From assembly GCA_963277665.1 (NCBI GenBank), contig OY728121.1:1651290062-1651354061 (forward strand): a stretch of 64,000 nucleotides of DNA, in the 5' to 3' direction. A program made the translations under genes and the position numbers. The stretch is from Viscum album. Its lineage: Eukaryota; Streptophyta; Magnoliopsida; Santalales; Viscaceae. Shown here in pieces: positions 28,930 to 41,287 of the stretch; the stretch's first letter is position 1, and each line of letters starts with the position of its first letter. Below the pieces are notes generated by a model that saw only the letters and a list, made by a program, of their open reading frames with translations, searched no databases and was not told the origin of the DNA.

Positions 28930-29680
28930 TTAATGATCCATTGTGATAATTTAATAAAAATGTTTTATACTTATTTGAAATATATTATGGTGTCATTTTT
29001 TTAATATTTATCTAATATTTTATAAATATTTTGAAATTTTTTATTATGAAGTTGCTGATGGTGGTTGGAATGTTTCTTCAAAACAATAAAAGAATTTTTT
29101 TTAAAAGGATGGATGATTCCATGATTATATTAATGTTTCCAAAAACTTGAAAATTTCATTATCGATGTTTTATTCAATGGGGGGTCAATATTTCTAGACA
29201 TAGAATCCCCTAGAAGATCACCATACAAAGGGTTCTAGTATTAATTTTGCAGATAGACTCTATACATAGTGAGAAAATGTCGTTGCGGATATTTGATGTT
29301 TTAGGGTGATAATTAAAAATCTTAGTAGACATACTATGTTAAATATAGATTAATAGACTATCCAAGGATGAATTTATCTAAATAATATTCTTTAAAAGCA
29401 TGTGTGTTTTTACATTTACAGTGTTTTTCCTTCAATCGGTCATCAGATACCTAAGGGTAAAATCAATGTTTATAAGTATGAGTAAATATATAAGATTATA
29501 TTGTAAGATTAAATAAATTTATGGCCATTTTGAAGGAAAAATTATGAATATTTAAAAGGTAACATAATTCAATTTGATAAATAACCTATAAAAACACACA
29601 TTTTTCTATAAAATTTGATGTTCTAGTTGATGTTTTGTATGAAATGATATTTATGTGTTTATGAAAACTATTAAAAAGTG

Positions 29681-29685
29681 TATGA
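29681..29685. repeat. Element II target-site duplication, left copy (TATGA)
   Basis: Five bases directly outside the left LTR edge. The right flank is TATGT, so four of five bases agree. Confidence 0.55.
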
Positions 29686-30134
29686 TATAAGGAATCATCA
29701 TTAAAAATTATATAATCATTAGTAATGTTAATAATTTGAATTTATTTCACATTGCATATCTTTTCATATTTATATATTTATAGAATTAGGCAATAACTCA
29801 AACATAAAAACATAAAAATTATGAAGTAGAATATTTCACTAAAAATCCATGTTTTCATTAAAAAAATCTTTTAAATAGAAACATGGTTTTTTAGCATATT
29901 TATACATCCTATATTTTCCTTGATCATATCCATGACCTTATTCTCCATTAAATCGTGTAAATTTATTTCCAAAATATGAGATGAGAATAAAAAACTCAAT
30001 AAGGGATACAAAAATAAGGAAAACTATTAGAGATGTAAAAACCTATAAACTATGAATAATTTACCAAAATGTAATACTTTTAACCTTTAAGGAGTAGAAA
30101 ATAAACTTCACTGAATATAACTTTACCAATCATC

Positions 30135-30212
30135 ATTGGTTTATCATAGAACCACCCATCTTTTGTTTATCACGTAACCACCCCCCATTGATTTATAATG
30201 TAACCACCCATG
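30135..30212 (-). repeat. 26-bp minisatellite in element II left LTR, three units
   Basis: Three tandem units carry the core 'ttatca..taaccaccc', at ~30135, ~30161 and ~30187. The right LTR has about four units (50680-50780), while element I has one equivalent near 39461 (reverse orientation). Confidence 0.75.
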
Positions 30213-30994
30213 AAATTTATTTGTACTATTATACAATCATAACACATAAAATATTGCAATTATCAATATTTCCCCCAAAAAAGTTCATTTCAAATCACAT
30301 GAAATCATTTAAATATATTTAAATAATCAATCCACTTTCAATGAAATTTTCTATACCAAAATAACTATTAAGGGAATAAGCGACTTCTTTTCCATTTTAA
30401 AAACTATAAGGCCTATATAGGAATCCAAATATAAAATAAAAGTTACGGCGTTGGAGAATTCATTATCACCACATTTGAAAAACATATCACTTGTAATTTT
30501 TAAGGAATTTAAAATTATTTTTTAAAACGAATCATTTTTATAACCATGGAATAAATTAAAAGTATAATGGTTTTATTATACTACCTATAAAACAATATGG
30601 TGTATAACATCAAAATATTCCTTAATGAATTGAGATTGAGACGAAGTCACTTATATTGAGATTGATTCATCAACTATGATCCTTTTTCTTCATGAATAAT
30701 AATTATAGTTTAAAATAAAAAATCATAAGAACAACTTTTCATGTTAATTATTCATTTAATATCACATTTTATCATGTTATAACAATTACATAACTATTTA
30801 TGTTCATGTTAGACATTTTGTCGATATTCGGTACATGGGTTAAAAAATAACATGGTTTGATGTCACTAGTCCATGTGGTCAAAATTATTTATTAAAAAAA
30901 ATAATATTCATTAAATTATAACCATTTTTATACAAAAAAGTTTCTTTTAAATAAATCCATGATGTATGTTTATGAAAAATGAACAGTGTTATAT

Positions 30995-31412
30995 TCATGG
31001 AGATGGTAAATCGTATGTACACAAGAGAATCGTATTCCATTTTTCATTGACCATTATAGAAAGAAGGTACATATTATTTTAACTATCTAGATTATCATAA
31101 CTCTATTAATATCATATTAATATCATTAATATAAATATATATATCCTAAAATTGATGTAATGAATAAAAATGCTTCACATCAGTTCGTGGAGGGGATAGT
31201 TCATATATACGCAAGAATCACGTTATAATTTTTATGATCATGGAATTTAATAACATAATTGATATTTTATTTTCATATAATGATTTTTATGTCGTCAATA
31301 TCAAATATGAACATCAATAACATATTTATAAACCCTCTTGAGAGATGTTTAGGGAGAAACAATTATATCAGTTTGTTGAGGTGATAGTTCACACATATGG
31401 ATGAACGATAAA
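30995..31412 (-). repeat. Triple LTR motif block of element II (left copy)
   Basis: Blocks near 30997 ('catggagatggtaaatcgta'), 31187 ('cgtggaggggatagttcata') and 31373 ('gttgaggtgatagttcaca') are spaced 190 and 186 bases. Confidence 0.65.
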
Positions 31413-33879
31413 TTACATTCCCATTTAATGGATTTATAGATAGATCTAGAAGATAATATTAACATAATAACATCTTAGTATAATGATGATACTAGAGTTA
31501 TTATATCATCTTGGAATAATCGTATTTTGTGGATGTTAAATAAGAAATGAAACATAAATTCATAAATAAAACCATTAAATTTACTTCAGATGAGAACATT
31601 TGATAACACATTAACACATCAAAGGAGGGTGTTCGGCCTAAAATAATCATTTAAGAATGTGTGGATGGATTCAAGGAAGGGTTTTGGTTAGGTATTATCC
31701 AAACACAATGTTTTTTGAAGTGTAAGGAATATAGAGGAAACTGTGCCTTTTTATTGAAGATGGGATGGGCACCCATGGAATTATTAAAAGTATTAAATTA
31801 ATATTAATTAATATTTTACTCCAAATGGGTCCAAACCTATCTAGTTATATGATAGATATAGTATGTATCGAATTATAATTATACAATGGGAATTAATCTT
31901 GTTTTTCTTAATTTTTAATCAATATACTTTTGTTTTAATCATTTTAACTCTTACTATATTATCATGTAATTTCCACTTTGAGAGATAAAATAATTACCAT
32001 ATAAGAAAAAATTACCAATGAATAAATAATTAATTAATTTTTTGACATATATTGATTTGTGGGTTAATTTTTCAATTTTTATAAATTTCCATCATTTAAT
32101 AAGATACTTAAAATTTTATGTTATAAATTATGTCACTTTGTACACTATTTATTAGCTGAATTTTTAATAAAACATTTAACAACATTATTTCATAGAAAAA
32201 ATAAATAAACTCATTTATAACATGTCCAAGTCATACAAAATATTCATAGGTGGCATAAAATATTACAAATTATATTTATTTTAGTATTATTAATATCATT
32301 TTTTTAAAGGCCCCCTGACCAAAAGGCCAAGGATAATATTCATAAATGAAAATAATGTTACAAGAGAAGAAAACACCAGGATATATTACAATCATCCTCA
32401 TAATGAGGGAGTAGGACAACAGGATTTGAATCTAACCAGGTAAAAGGCATACCAACTCCCATATTAGAGAGTCCATCCACAACCATATTCGACCTCCGAT
32501 AAACATGAGTGATGATGATGTTAAGACTCATAAGGTTCTTTGTACATTGCATCCACTTTGTAACAAGCCTCCAAGAGATATATTATTAATATCATTTATT
32601 TCATTCAATCTTTAAAAAATCTATTACAGCTAAATTTTTTTGTCACTCTTTAATTTAATTATTTATTTCATAAAATTTATAAATAAATTTCCATGATGTA
32701 GGAAACTGTTTTATATCTATGGAGTATTAATAGTCAAATATGGAACTTATATAACACCATATTAAAATTGGTTTAGTAATAAGAAACATATTTATGACAT
32801 ATTTTCCTGTATTTTTAATTAAATGCCACCAATTTCATAATAACACCCTTTTGTAATAAAAAGGACTACCTTTTGGACCATTGAAGGTTATAGACGACAA
32901 TAACTCATTAAAAAATATTAGAAAAATATTTAGGGTATTTTTATATATTTTATAATTTTTTATCCTTTAATTACACTATTTAACTTTAATCATGGTAAAT
33001 AAAATACCAAATTTACAATTCACCGCAAATAGTATCGATCCAATTAAACCTATTTTTTCAAAGTTATAAAAAAATTATTTTTTTTAAAATTAAATTTAAA
33101 ATATTGGTTAAATTAATTTAATGTTAATCCCGATGACCGATCAAGAAAAAAACTTCTTTATGTAAACTGTTCAAAAGTTCACCTAGTTTTTCTTTTTAAA
33201 TTAAATTTATAATTAAATCCAATGAACAAAATATTATATTATGAAAAAAAATCAACTAATTATATCTTAAATCCTTGTTATAAGATAATCTAACAGTATA
33301 AATAAATTATAAGGAAAGGCTGTTTGAATTAAAATTCATTATTTTTCACTATTCGTAAAATATGAATTTTATCAAAAAAATACTGAAACATCATCCAAAG
33401 TAAATTTTGATGTCCCGCTTCAAAATAATAAGTTAATGTGTCAAATAAAACTTATAAAAGGTACAAAAATCAGATTTATAAGGGGTTCTCCATCAAATGG
33501 TGGTAATATTTCCTTTTTAAAAATATTAGAGTATTTTATGCACAAAATTGGTTTTATTCAATTTTAAAGCCCCTAAAAATTATTGAAAGAAATATTGAAT
33601 ATTGTATAATCTTTTATAAACCTTATATAGATAGTTATATTAATTTTCAAATATATAATGGATTGGTGGAAAAATATATTAAAAGTAATAACATTAATAA
33701 TATATTAATTTTCCGTATTACTCTTTGTTTTCTACAATGTCAGATTTAAGGGAAAAACATTGTTGTGTGCTAAGAACATTATCAGAAATAGTGTACTTAT
33801 TAATGTAAAATCTGTATATAATTAATAATTATTAATAAATATGAAAAGAACCTCTTCTATACTTTCATGAGATGTTACA

Positions 33880-33891
33880 TCCTTCCCCATT
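33880..33891 (-). other. Element II polypurine tract
   Basis: The minus strand reads a G/A-rich GGGGAAGGA immediately before the LTR start TGTAACATC. This is the same arrangement as element I (GGGGGAGGA before its 3' LTR). Confidence 0.7.
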
Positions 33892-34213
33892 TCTGAAATT
33901 TCATCCTTACAATTTTATAGACTTATCAGTCTAGTTGGGGTAACTCACCCTCATTTGATTTTAAGATTCCCTTGGTGCCTCCTCAACCATATGGTTTTCC
34001 ACAGAGCCTTAAAAAGAATCACCATATTTCACAACACATTCTATCTATGGTTAAGAATCTGGATGGGTAGTTTTTTATTAGAATGATTTTTTTCCAACTA
34101 AACCATTGTTCGACTAAAAAATGAGATGGATTCGGAATATACAATCATTAAATTGAAAAATTAAAACCATTGTGTAATTTTGAAATACATATAGGTAAAG
34201 ACACTCAATATGA

Positions 34214-34290
34214 AAATTATCCACCTTTATTGAGTATTTTATAGGTCCCATTAAACCATGGCCTAAACAACCCCTTTTTACCAAAAGGTT
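34214..34290 (-). pseudogene. Element II integrase GPY/F-module fragment
   Basis: The minus strand reads PWFNGTYKILNKGG after 'GLFR'. This matches [15 protein letters not shown] of element I: the Pro, the aromatic, G-x-Y and I-L spacing are kept. This module lies between the integrase core and the C-terminal chromodomain in chromoviruses. Stops follow at once on both sides. Confidence 0.65.
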
Positions 34291-34433
34291 TCACATTTCT
34301 CCATTGGGAATCATTGAGAAAAGACATGATCCCTTACCTCAAACGAATGATATTTCCTCTCATTATTTTCATAAATTTTTAACATTCTCTGTATTTTCCC
34401 TTTGTGTATTTTAATTGACTCAAAATTATCTTC

Positions 34434-34515
34434 CATTTACTCTACCAATTCAGATCCCAACAATTTTCTTTAACCATCGATATCCCAAAAAGCTGGAGCC
34501 TAACAACCCTTTCTA
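34434..34515 (-). pseudogene. Element II integrase fragment ([12 protein letters not shown] region)
   Basis: The minus strand reads APAFWDIDG then, after a stop, RKLLGSELV. It aligns with [20 protein letters not shown] of element I. This is the conserved tail of the integrase core in Tekay/Del elements. At least two stop codons interrupt it. Confidence 0.75.
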
Positions 34516-36048
34516 TATATTTCTTCCATAGTTCTATCTGTATACAGGAATGAAAACTATTATTACTTGAAAACTAAACCAAAGTATAATTCTTATCACA
34601 ACATCATTTTAATCCATTAAAAATGAAAAGATTTCGTCAGTCGATCAACAATATCCCAGATCCCATAGTTAAATTTGGATGTTTTATGTAATAACACTAT
34701 GAAATCAATTTTTATATTTTCCCATTTACACTCTAATTCTAGAAAAGGAAAAAGCATCACTTTTATAAAATATTACACTACTATAACCAACTAAAAAATC
34801 AAACACCTCAGAGTAAAGTTAGAAATATATTTTTTCATTCTCTTCCACTAGTAATACTCTTGATGATCTCCTTCCATCATAGTGATCTCTGGTTGAAATA
34901 AAATTGGATAACTATGAGTTTCCAATATAAATAATATTTCAAAAATGAATATCAATTCACACATAATATATTTCAAACCCCAAAAGATGATATTTATCAT
35001 TGTAAAATTCAGTAAACATACCCATCTGAACCAATTATACCTTTCTGCTACTCACTATCAATCTTCAGTGGTTGCATAATTCTATCTGATTCAATTGATT
35101 TCACTAACACCAGAAACAAAAAGGATTTTTTTCTTGTACCAATAACTTCCAATACAAAATTTATCAAATAATTAACCCATGATCTTCTCCTAAACATAGC
35201 ATGGTTATTATAGCATTACTTTTTAAACTAATGAAATATCCCACTTTATTTACATCTCCTAGATGGAAATGAATTATGAAATCATAATTCTTGATTAATT
35301 CCATCTTTCCCCTCTATCCCATATTCTATTATTTTTCTATGGATATATTCTTAATTTTTTTTATTTGTATTAATATCACACTTTACAACATAAAATGATG
35401 TCTCCGAGTTTTAAATGAAAAAACAACAACATATAATTCCAAATCATCTGTAGGGCAATTTATATCAGCAGTTTTCAACAAGCATGAAGCATAAGTCGTT
35501 AGATTATAATTCTACATTGGGAAAAACTATGTTGATTAAATTAATAATCACTGTAGATAACAAATTCACTATTCAAAGAACGTAGGTCTGATACTGCAGC
35601 ATTTAAAAATATTTTTCTAGTACATGAAATCTATCATCACATTTTATTTCTAGTTGAACATAACTCTTTATATAGTAACATAGTGAGTGGGCTAGATACC
35701 AGAGATAAATATTCAAAAAATATTTGTTAATATCCTAGTAATCCATGTAAACTTTAAATCTATGTGATATTGGTTGGTTAAGGTCACTCTTCAATACCTT
35801 TTGTTTAAAAGGGTCAATAGTTTACCATATTTTGAAAAAATATGGTCACGTAATGAATGTTTTTCTAACAAAAATTCATTATTAATAAAATTTTCATATA
35901 GTTTCTTGTAATTTAAGGTTTTCAATGAAAAAATTAATTTACATTCATGATCCTCATGAATTTCGACTATACCAAAATTTCATCTATAAAACATTAGGAA
36001 ATTAATCCAAAAACTGATGAAAGACTCCATTCATGAGATTAATAAATA

Positions 36049-36330
36049 CATCTAGGGAATTAGATATCCCCATTGGAATAACTATAAAATCATAACGATC
36101 ATATCTCATTTGAAACATTATTGTTGTAATGTCATCCTCCTTCACATTCAGTTGATGGTACACGAACCATGACTCAATCAGAAAAAAAAATTACTATGCT
36201 AAGAGCTAATTAAACAAATAATCCAAATAAGGCAATTAATAATTGTTCTTGTTAGTTATGTTATTAAAGCCTTTGTAATCAACACAATGTCTCATAGATC
36301 CATATTTCATTATCATAAAGAAAATTTAAG
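36049..36330 (-). pseudogene. Element II reverse transcriptase fragment
   Basis: On the minus strand 36049-36160 reads [20 protein letters not shown] then DRYDFIVIPMGISNSLD. It parallels [20 protein letters not shown] then [17 protein letters not shown] in element I. The preceding block (~36240-36300) reads CVDYKGFNNITNKNNY, matching [18 protein letters not shown] copies element RNA into DNA. The fragment ends shortly upstream, where element I has been inserted at 36513/36514. Confidence 0.85.
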
Positions 36331-36508
36331 AACCCCAAAGTGATGTTTTAGGTCGAATGAACCATTTATCAAAAAATAGTTTCCACTATTTTCTCAATTA
36401 ATCCAATTCTTCTTTAAGCCATTAGATTAGGGGGTTAAGAAATATGATTTGGAAATGGATGTAAATCAAATATAAATTCCGCCTCCCAGTCCAGAACAAC
36501 ATAAGTTA

Positions 36509-36513
36509 ATTCA
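36509..36513. repeat. Element I target-site duplication, left copy (ATTCA)
   Basis: Directly outside the TGTAACATCC start of the 5' LTR. An identical ATTCA follows the 3' LTR at 48317-48321. Five bases is the usual size for Ty3/gypsy insertion. Confidence 0.92.
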
Positions 36514-37934
36514 TGTAACATCCCAAGTAAGTAATGAATAATAGATATTTTTATCTATGTCTATTAATGATTAAGATAGTGTTATAGAGTCTTAAAATAA
36601 AAATAAATTCAATCTTATGCATGGATTACACTAATATTCTTAAAAGATTGTTTTACTATCTTTTGATGGAAAACCATTTTTGAATCTATATTTTGACAAT
36701 TTTATAAACTATGTTTGTCAAAATAAACTTATCCTTTATGATTGGGACATCAAAATTTACCTTGTGTGAATTTTTGGTATTTTTCTGACAATGTTCATTT
36801 TTTAATGAATAGTGAAAAATACTGCATTTTACATCAAAACGGCTTTTTAATCTAATTTATTTATATGATTAGATTATGTTTTGAATTGGTTTTGAAGTGA
36901 AATTAGAATATATTTTTACCATTTTATCCAATGGTGGTCATTGGAATCAATTTCACTTTGAAATTAGACTTAAACTGGTGTCAATCTTTTGATACTTATT
37001 GTTTTGTAAAAACACGCTATTTGCTCTGGCAGTAGGAATTTATTAATAAATTAATTAATGTGACTTATATGATTTGAATTTTTTAAAATAGAATTCATTT
37101 TTGAATTCGGAATATCAAATATATCTTAGGGTGAATTTTTGGTAATTTTCTGAAAAACTTCAATTTTTGATGAATAGTGAAACCACTAAGTGGTACATAT
37201 AAAGACTGATTTTCTGTTTAAATAAAATTTTTCCATCTTTGTGTATTTAATTTTGAAATTCCGACATACATGGTTGTCATTAAGAAGTAAAATGTGGTTC
37301 AATGAGATTAAAATAATTTTTTGGTGAATAGTAACTTATTAAGTTTTTAATCGCGATTAGTGGTAATTAGTGTAGTTTAAGGTATAAATAATGCTTTAAT
37401 AATATGAAATGACCTAGAAACATGTCCCAAACATATTGGTTGTGTCATGGACGACCAAGACAAGCCATGGGTAAACTTGGGGACCCCATGGAGACATTGT
37501 GGTTGGGAAATGACATAAATAACTTTTTATTTAATGTAAAAGTAAAAATGACACAAACATAATATGTTTTACGAAAACAATTTTTACATGGGGTTATAAA
37601 GATAGGATTTTTTATTATAAATAGTCATTGGAAAGATAAAAATATTTCCTACATCATAGTAGTTTTTTTATGATTTTTAGACATTAAATAAATTAAATTA
37701 TTTATGACATAATAATGATCCAGCGATGACATCATTATTTGACGATTTAAATAAAATGGAAAGATAATGTAAAATCTATGAACTACACATGTCAAAAACC
37801 AATTGTATGAGTGGATTTATAACCATTATCACCTTATCCACTAATTATATCAATGTGGTACCTTTTAAAACCGAAACACATTTTCAAATAAAGTAATACT
37901 TCTTTACTTTCCAAAAGTGCCCCTCCTCTCCTCT

Positions 37935-37941
37935 TATAAAA
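37935..37941 (+). promoter_or_regulatory. TATA box in the 5' LTR of element I
   Basis: TATAAAA follows a C/T-rich stretch and is followed about 30 bases on by 'tcacacactcc', a plausible start site. The same box is at 46169-46175 in the 3' LTR, and related boxes sit in the V copies at ~55366 and ~62640. Confidence 0.75.
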
Positions 37942-38275
37942 GGCCCCCACCTCTACCTCATTTCACACACTCCTCAAGCCTTTGGCTCGGCCAACCCCTG
38001 CCCATTTACTATCTCCACATCCCTCTCCTCATCCTAGAGGATTCCCTTTGGGAATAATCCTTTCAATGGAAGCCTTTAGGCTCAAATCAAAAGGAGTTAC
38101 ACTTTTAAAGGTAATTCATTCTCTCATGTTCATTTGTTTTATTTTGCTTCTCCAACCCCATAAACTCTTTTTATTTACTTATTTTGTAACAACACCAGTA
38201 TCTTCAATATAAAAGGATGTTGTTATAACATTTATTTGAGCTACACTCTCACACAACTACATCAAATGGTTAAAG

Positions 38276-38700
38276 AACATACGGTTTCCGTGGATGGTGA
38301 AATTCTGCCTCCCGAAATGATGATTATTCAATACTCATTTAACACCTTCAAAGGTGGCCATTATGATGTCACTATTTTTATATATGATATATTATATGTT
38401 TATGTTTTTCTTAAGATTCTGTTTTTTTCATTTTGGGAATACCTTTATGGTTTCCATTATGGGTAAAGACGATATCTTCATTTTAGGAAGTGCGGACTAC
38501 CGCCCCCTGAAAGTGACTTGATTCGTTAATACCATATGTGGGATGTGTAAAGGATAAAGTTAATGATATTATATATGTTATTATATTGGAATTATAATAT
38601 ACTCTTATATCATTATGATTCCATTCCGGAAAATATGAAATAGAAATGGAAGTAGCGTTCATGCGTACGTACGGCTTACCGTCTCCATGAACGGTGCATT
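38276..38700 (+). repeat. Triple LTR motif block of element I (5' LTR)
   Basis: Blocks end near 38320 ('gtgaaattctgcctcccgaa'), 38512 ('gtgcggactaccgccccctg') and 38695 ('gtacggcttaccgtctccat'). Spacing is ~195 and ~180. They are the reverse complement of the blocks in the minus-strand element II, as expected for opposite orientation. Confidence 0.65.
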
Positions 38701-39195
38701 TCATTTCTTACCTCTAAATGTGATGTAATATTATAAATACATGTATATGATGAATATATATGATATATATGTTATACAAATCATTAATATAATTCTGGAT
38801 ATAACGAACCTATGACCAAATTAACAACATGTAAGTGTAAGAAGTCTATTTTTGACTTAGGAACCAAATACCGACAAAATGAACATTATTAACTTAACTG
38901 ATTACATGATGTTCATAACATGGTATAAAAGGAATAATGAACTTCAAAAAGATTCATAAGCAAGTAGAGATTAACTCAGGTTTATTATTCAGGAGATTAA
39001 AGAACGGTCGGGTCAAGTCGGATACGAGGTATGGGACTTCGTCTCAATCTCCTTTCATTGAGGCATATTTTATTTTATACACAACTTTATTTTATACGGT
39101 GTATAAACCCCTTTGACTTTTACGTTTATTCAAAAGGAATCTTTTTTATACTAAGCGTTTACTAAACGACAAAAGGGAATGTTTTTGTCGTACGT

Positions 39196-39378
39196 ATGCG
39201 GCGACAATGTCTTCTCCGCCGTCGTGACCGTTATTTGAGTTTCGGCTTCCTCTATAAGCCATTCCTTCTTTTTAAAAGAAAAATAAATACCATGTTTTAC
39301 TTTTCTTTTATTTTGGTATTGAAAATGGTTTTCATAATGTTTTTATATCAATGTGTTGTATTGATATCTTGTGATTGA
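39196..39378 (+). CDS. Short open frame in the LTR leader (60 codons)
   Basis: The frame starts with ATG and encodes a basic N-terminus (RRQ, RRRDR) followed by a hydrophobic, Phe/Leu/Val-rich segment from about residue 17 that could span a membrane. The 3' LTR carries an equivalent 60-codon frame at 47429-47611 with a handful of substitutions and no frame change. I do not recognise it. Equal length in two LTR copies of low divergence is weak evidence, so it may be a chance upstream ORF. Confidence 0.2.
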   Translation: MRRQCLLRRRDRYLSFGFLYKPFLLFKRKINTMFYFSFILVLKMVFIMFLYQCVVLISCD

Positions 39379-39454
39379 AAGGTGGATATGTTATGTTTCC
39401 TTTATGCATGTTTTATGTGATATGAATTATGTTATGGTTCTTGGGAATTATTAT

Positions 39455-39540
39455 GAAGACGGGTGGTTCTGTGATAAACTAAGGGCGGGTGAGCCCGATA
39501 TAGCTCTCCAATGCAATGGGTAACGCGAAGGAGTGAAACG
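39455..39540 (+). repeat. GC-richer conserved LTR block
   Basis: Contains 'gggtggttctgtgataaac', 'gggcgggtgagcccgatata' and 'gctctccaatgcaatgggta'. It is repeated in the 3' LTR (~47689-47774). A diverged version is in V at 57198-57272, and part is in element II as the 26-bp units. Confidence 0.65.
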
Positions 39541-40085
39541 TTAAGGTTTCTCTGAAGAGATTTTGGGAATATACTGTGATGGATATTCCAAATGTAACCA
39601 AGAGGGTTACTCCCTACGTAAGAATGTTATGAATGCCTCAAGTTACCTTTATGTCTTATGATTTCTATGCTTTATTCATGATTTGATGAGGTATGTTAAA
39701 GTGATTATGTTTTATGGGTAAAGTATGATCTCATCCTTATGTACATATGTACCCATGTTTCCTTTCCATATTTTTTATAACCCATACTGAGCTTTTTATG
39801 CTCATCCCATGTTTTTTTGAAATGTTTTCACAGGTCAAGGGAAAGGTACATGATATGATGATAGTGTCAAGGAAGTTTCAAGAATGAATCCATGTTTTAT
39901 TTTAAATATGTTTCCTTTGATGGGAATGAAGAATACTATCTTTTTGTAACCACTTTGTTTATATGTGGAATGTAATGCAAGTTTTATGATCTAATTCTCT
40001 AAAACTCTAAACCTGAAAAGATCCTCAATGTGTAATCTTGTAATAACTCAATATTAAGTAAGGTTTAAGGCTGGGGCCTTATAGT

Positions 40086-40097
40086 TGGTATCAAAGG
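40086..40097 (+). other. Primer binding site of element I
   Basis: TGGTATCAAAGG lies 2 bases after the 5' LTR end. It matches the plant initiator-Met tRNA complement TGGTATCAGAGC over the first eight bases, with changes after that. Confidence 0.88.
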
Positions 40098-40219
40098 TCG
40101 GTTTACATAACTTTAGGAGTTAGATTTCTATTAAATGATTATCCAAAGAATTTTTTTTTCGAAATGATATAGCATTTAAAGATTACCATGTTGCTTCATC
40201 TAAGACATGTTTGTTCAGA

Positions 40220-41281
40220 ATGGTTTTCCGCAGAGGAAACAGGGAAGCAGTGCTAGGAAGGCATACAGAAGGAAATAACCTTCCGAATCAGCATCCTGAA
40301 ATGGTCGGAATTGGAACTGAACAGTTTTTTGCAGTAATGGCGCAGTTGACTCAAGCGATAAATGGCGGTGGTATCCATACACGAGATCAGCCAGACCAAC
40401 TGCAGAGGAACATGTCAGTGGTGGAACATTTCATGAGGCAACATCCACCATCATTCAGAGGATCATCTGACCCTATTCTAGCTGAAGGGTGGATTAAAGC
40501 ACTGGAGAAGATTTTTGATGTCATGGGGTGTTTAGACAATCAAAAGGTTAGTCTTGCTATTTACCGTTTGGAGGGTGAAGCAGATCAGTGGTGGTCTATG
40601 GTTAAAAATATCAGGGACGCTGATGAGATTGATGCTCTTGACTGGGATGAATTCAAAGGTATGTTTCTTGAGAAGTATTTTCCTTAGGCTGTTCGACTTA
40701 GGATGGAAAAGAAATTCTTGGAATTGAGGCAAGAGGAAGACTCAGTTGCTGCCTATGAAGAACGGTTCACTCGATTGGAAAGGTCTGCTCCAAATTTTAT
40801 CCGAGACCTTGATAGTAAAATCAAACATTTTTACTCAGGATTAATGCCAATATATCGAAGGGCATTAGCTTCTCGTGAGTTTAAAAGTTATGACAAGCTT
40901 GTTCGATGTGCTGAGAAGGTGGAAATGGAGTTTTCGGATGACCAAGTTTTCTATAACAACCAGCAGAAGAAGAGACCGAGGTGGCAGGAGAAACGTAAGA
41001 ATTCTTCAAAAAAGTCTGATGGTAAGAGAACTAAGTTTCCAGTTTGTGATAAATGTGGCAAAAGGCATGTTAGGGAATGTCTTCTGAATTCTGGAAAGTG
41101 CTACCGATGTGGTAAGATGGGACATAAGGCTCGTGATTTCACTGAAAAAGATCAAGGTGAAGGTAAGAACAAATTTGATTTACAGTTAGTGAAATGTTAT
41201 AAGTGCAATGAGATGGGTCACTATGCAAACGAGTGTCCGAAAAAGAGCTTGAGTGATGGGAAGCAGTTAGACTACAAGTAG
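40220..41281 (+). pseudogene. gag: Element I gag (capsid and nucleocapsid)
   Basis: The N-terminus is basic (MVFRRGNRE). The gag core signature FMRQHPPSFRGSSDP appears near residue 75, followed by the capsid-like W-I/K-A-L-E-K-I-F and Y-R-L-E-G-E-A-D-Q-W-W blocks. Three Cys/His clusters follow: CDKCGKRHVREC, CYRCGKMGHKARDF and CYKCNEMGHYANEC. The second has Phe where the last Cys belongs, so its zinc site is broken; the third is a complete CX2CX4HX4C knuckle. A TAG at 40685 splits the gene in the capsid part. Gag would assemble the cytoplasmic particle and bind element RNA. Confidence 0.9.
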
Positions 41282-41287
41282 AAAGGG

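Larger units (their letters stand above)
23840..28930 (+). mobile_element. Decayed Ty1/copia retrotransposon interior
   Basis: A PBS-like ATGATATCATGTTCC at ~23842 is followed by a Lys-rich gag-like stretch (25152-25343), a copia integrase fragment (26494-26574), copia RT fragments (27334-27408 and 27618-27698) and a polypurine tract ending at 28929. The order gag, integrase, RT is the copia order (integrase before RT), unlike the gypsy elements elsewhere in this window. All frames are riddled with stops and indels. LTRs were not resolved; element II begins ~750 bases beyond the tract and probably disrupts the right LTR. Confidence 0.6.
29686..33879 (-). repeat. Element II 3' LTR (left copy, ~4.19 kb)
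   Basis: The left edge 'tataaggaatcatcatt' matches the right LTR inner edge 'tataaggctctagtgtt' at 50061. The right edge at 33879 is TGTAACATC on the minus strand, next to the PPT. Clear collinear anchors with the right LTR include 'cataacacataaaatattgc' (30239 against 50809) and the triple motif block. Confidence 0.85.
36514..40083 (+). repeat. Element I 5' LTR (3570 bp)
   Basis: Starts TGTAACATCCCAAG and ends GGGGCCTTATA, with TA in place of the canonical CA. It is nearly identical to 44748-48316. It carries a TATA box at 37935, a triple motif block at 38276-38700, a GC-richer block at 39455-39540 and candidate splice signals. U3 is about 1.45 kb; R plus U5 is about 2.1 kb, which is unusually long. 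Confidence 0.95.

Noticed and set aside
37982..38212. LTR open frame beginning MARPTPAHLL
   Set aside because: Its first codon is TTG, not ATG, and it crosses the candidate splice donor at 38109. Similarity with 46216-46473 only reflects that the two LTRs are copies.
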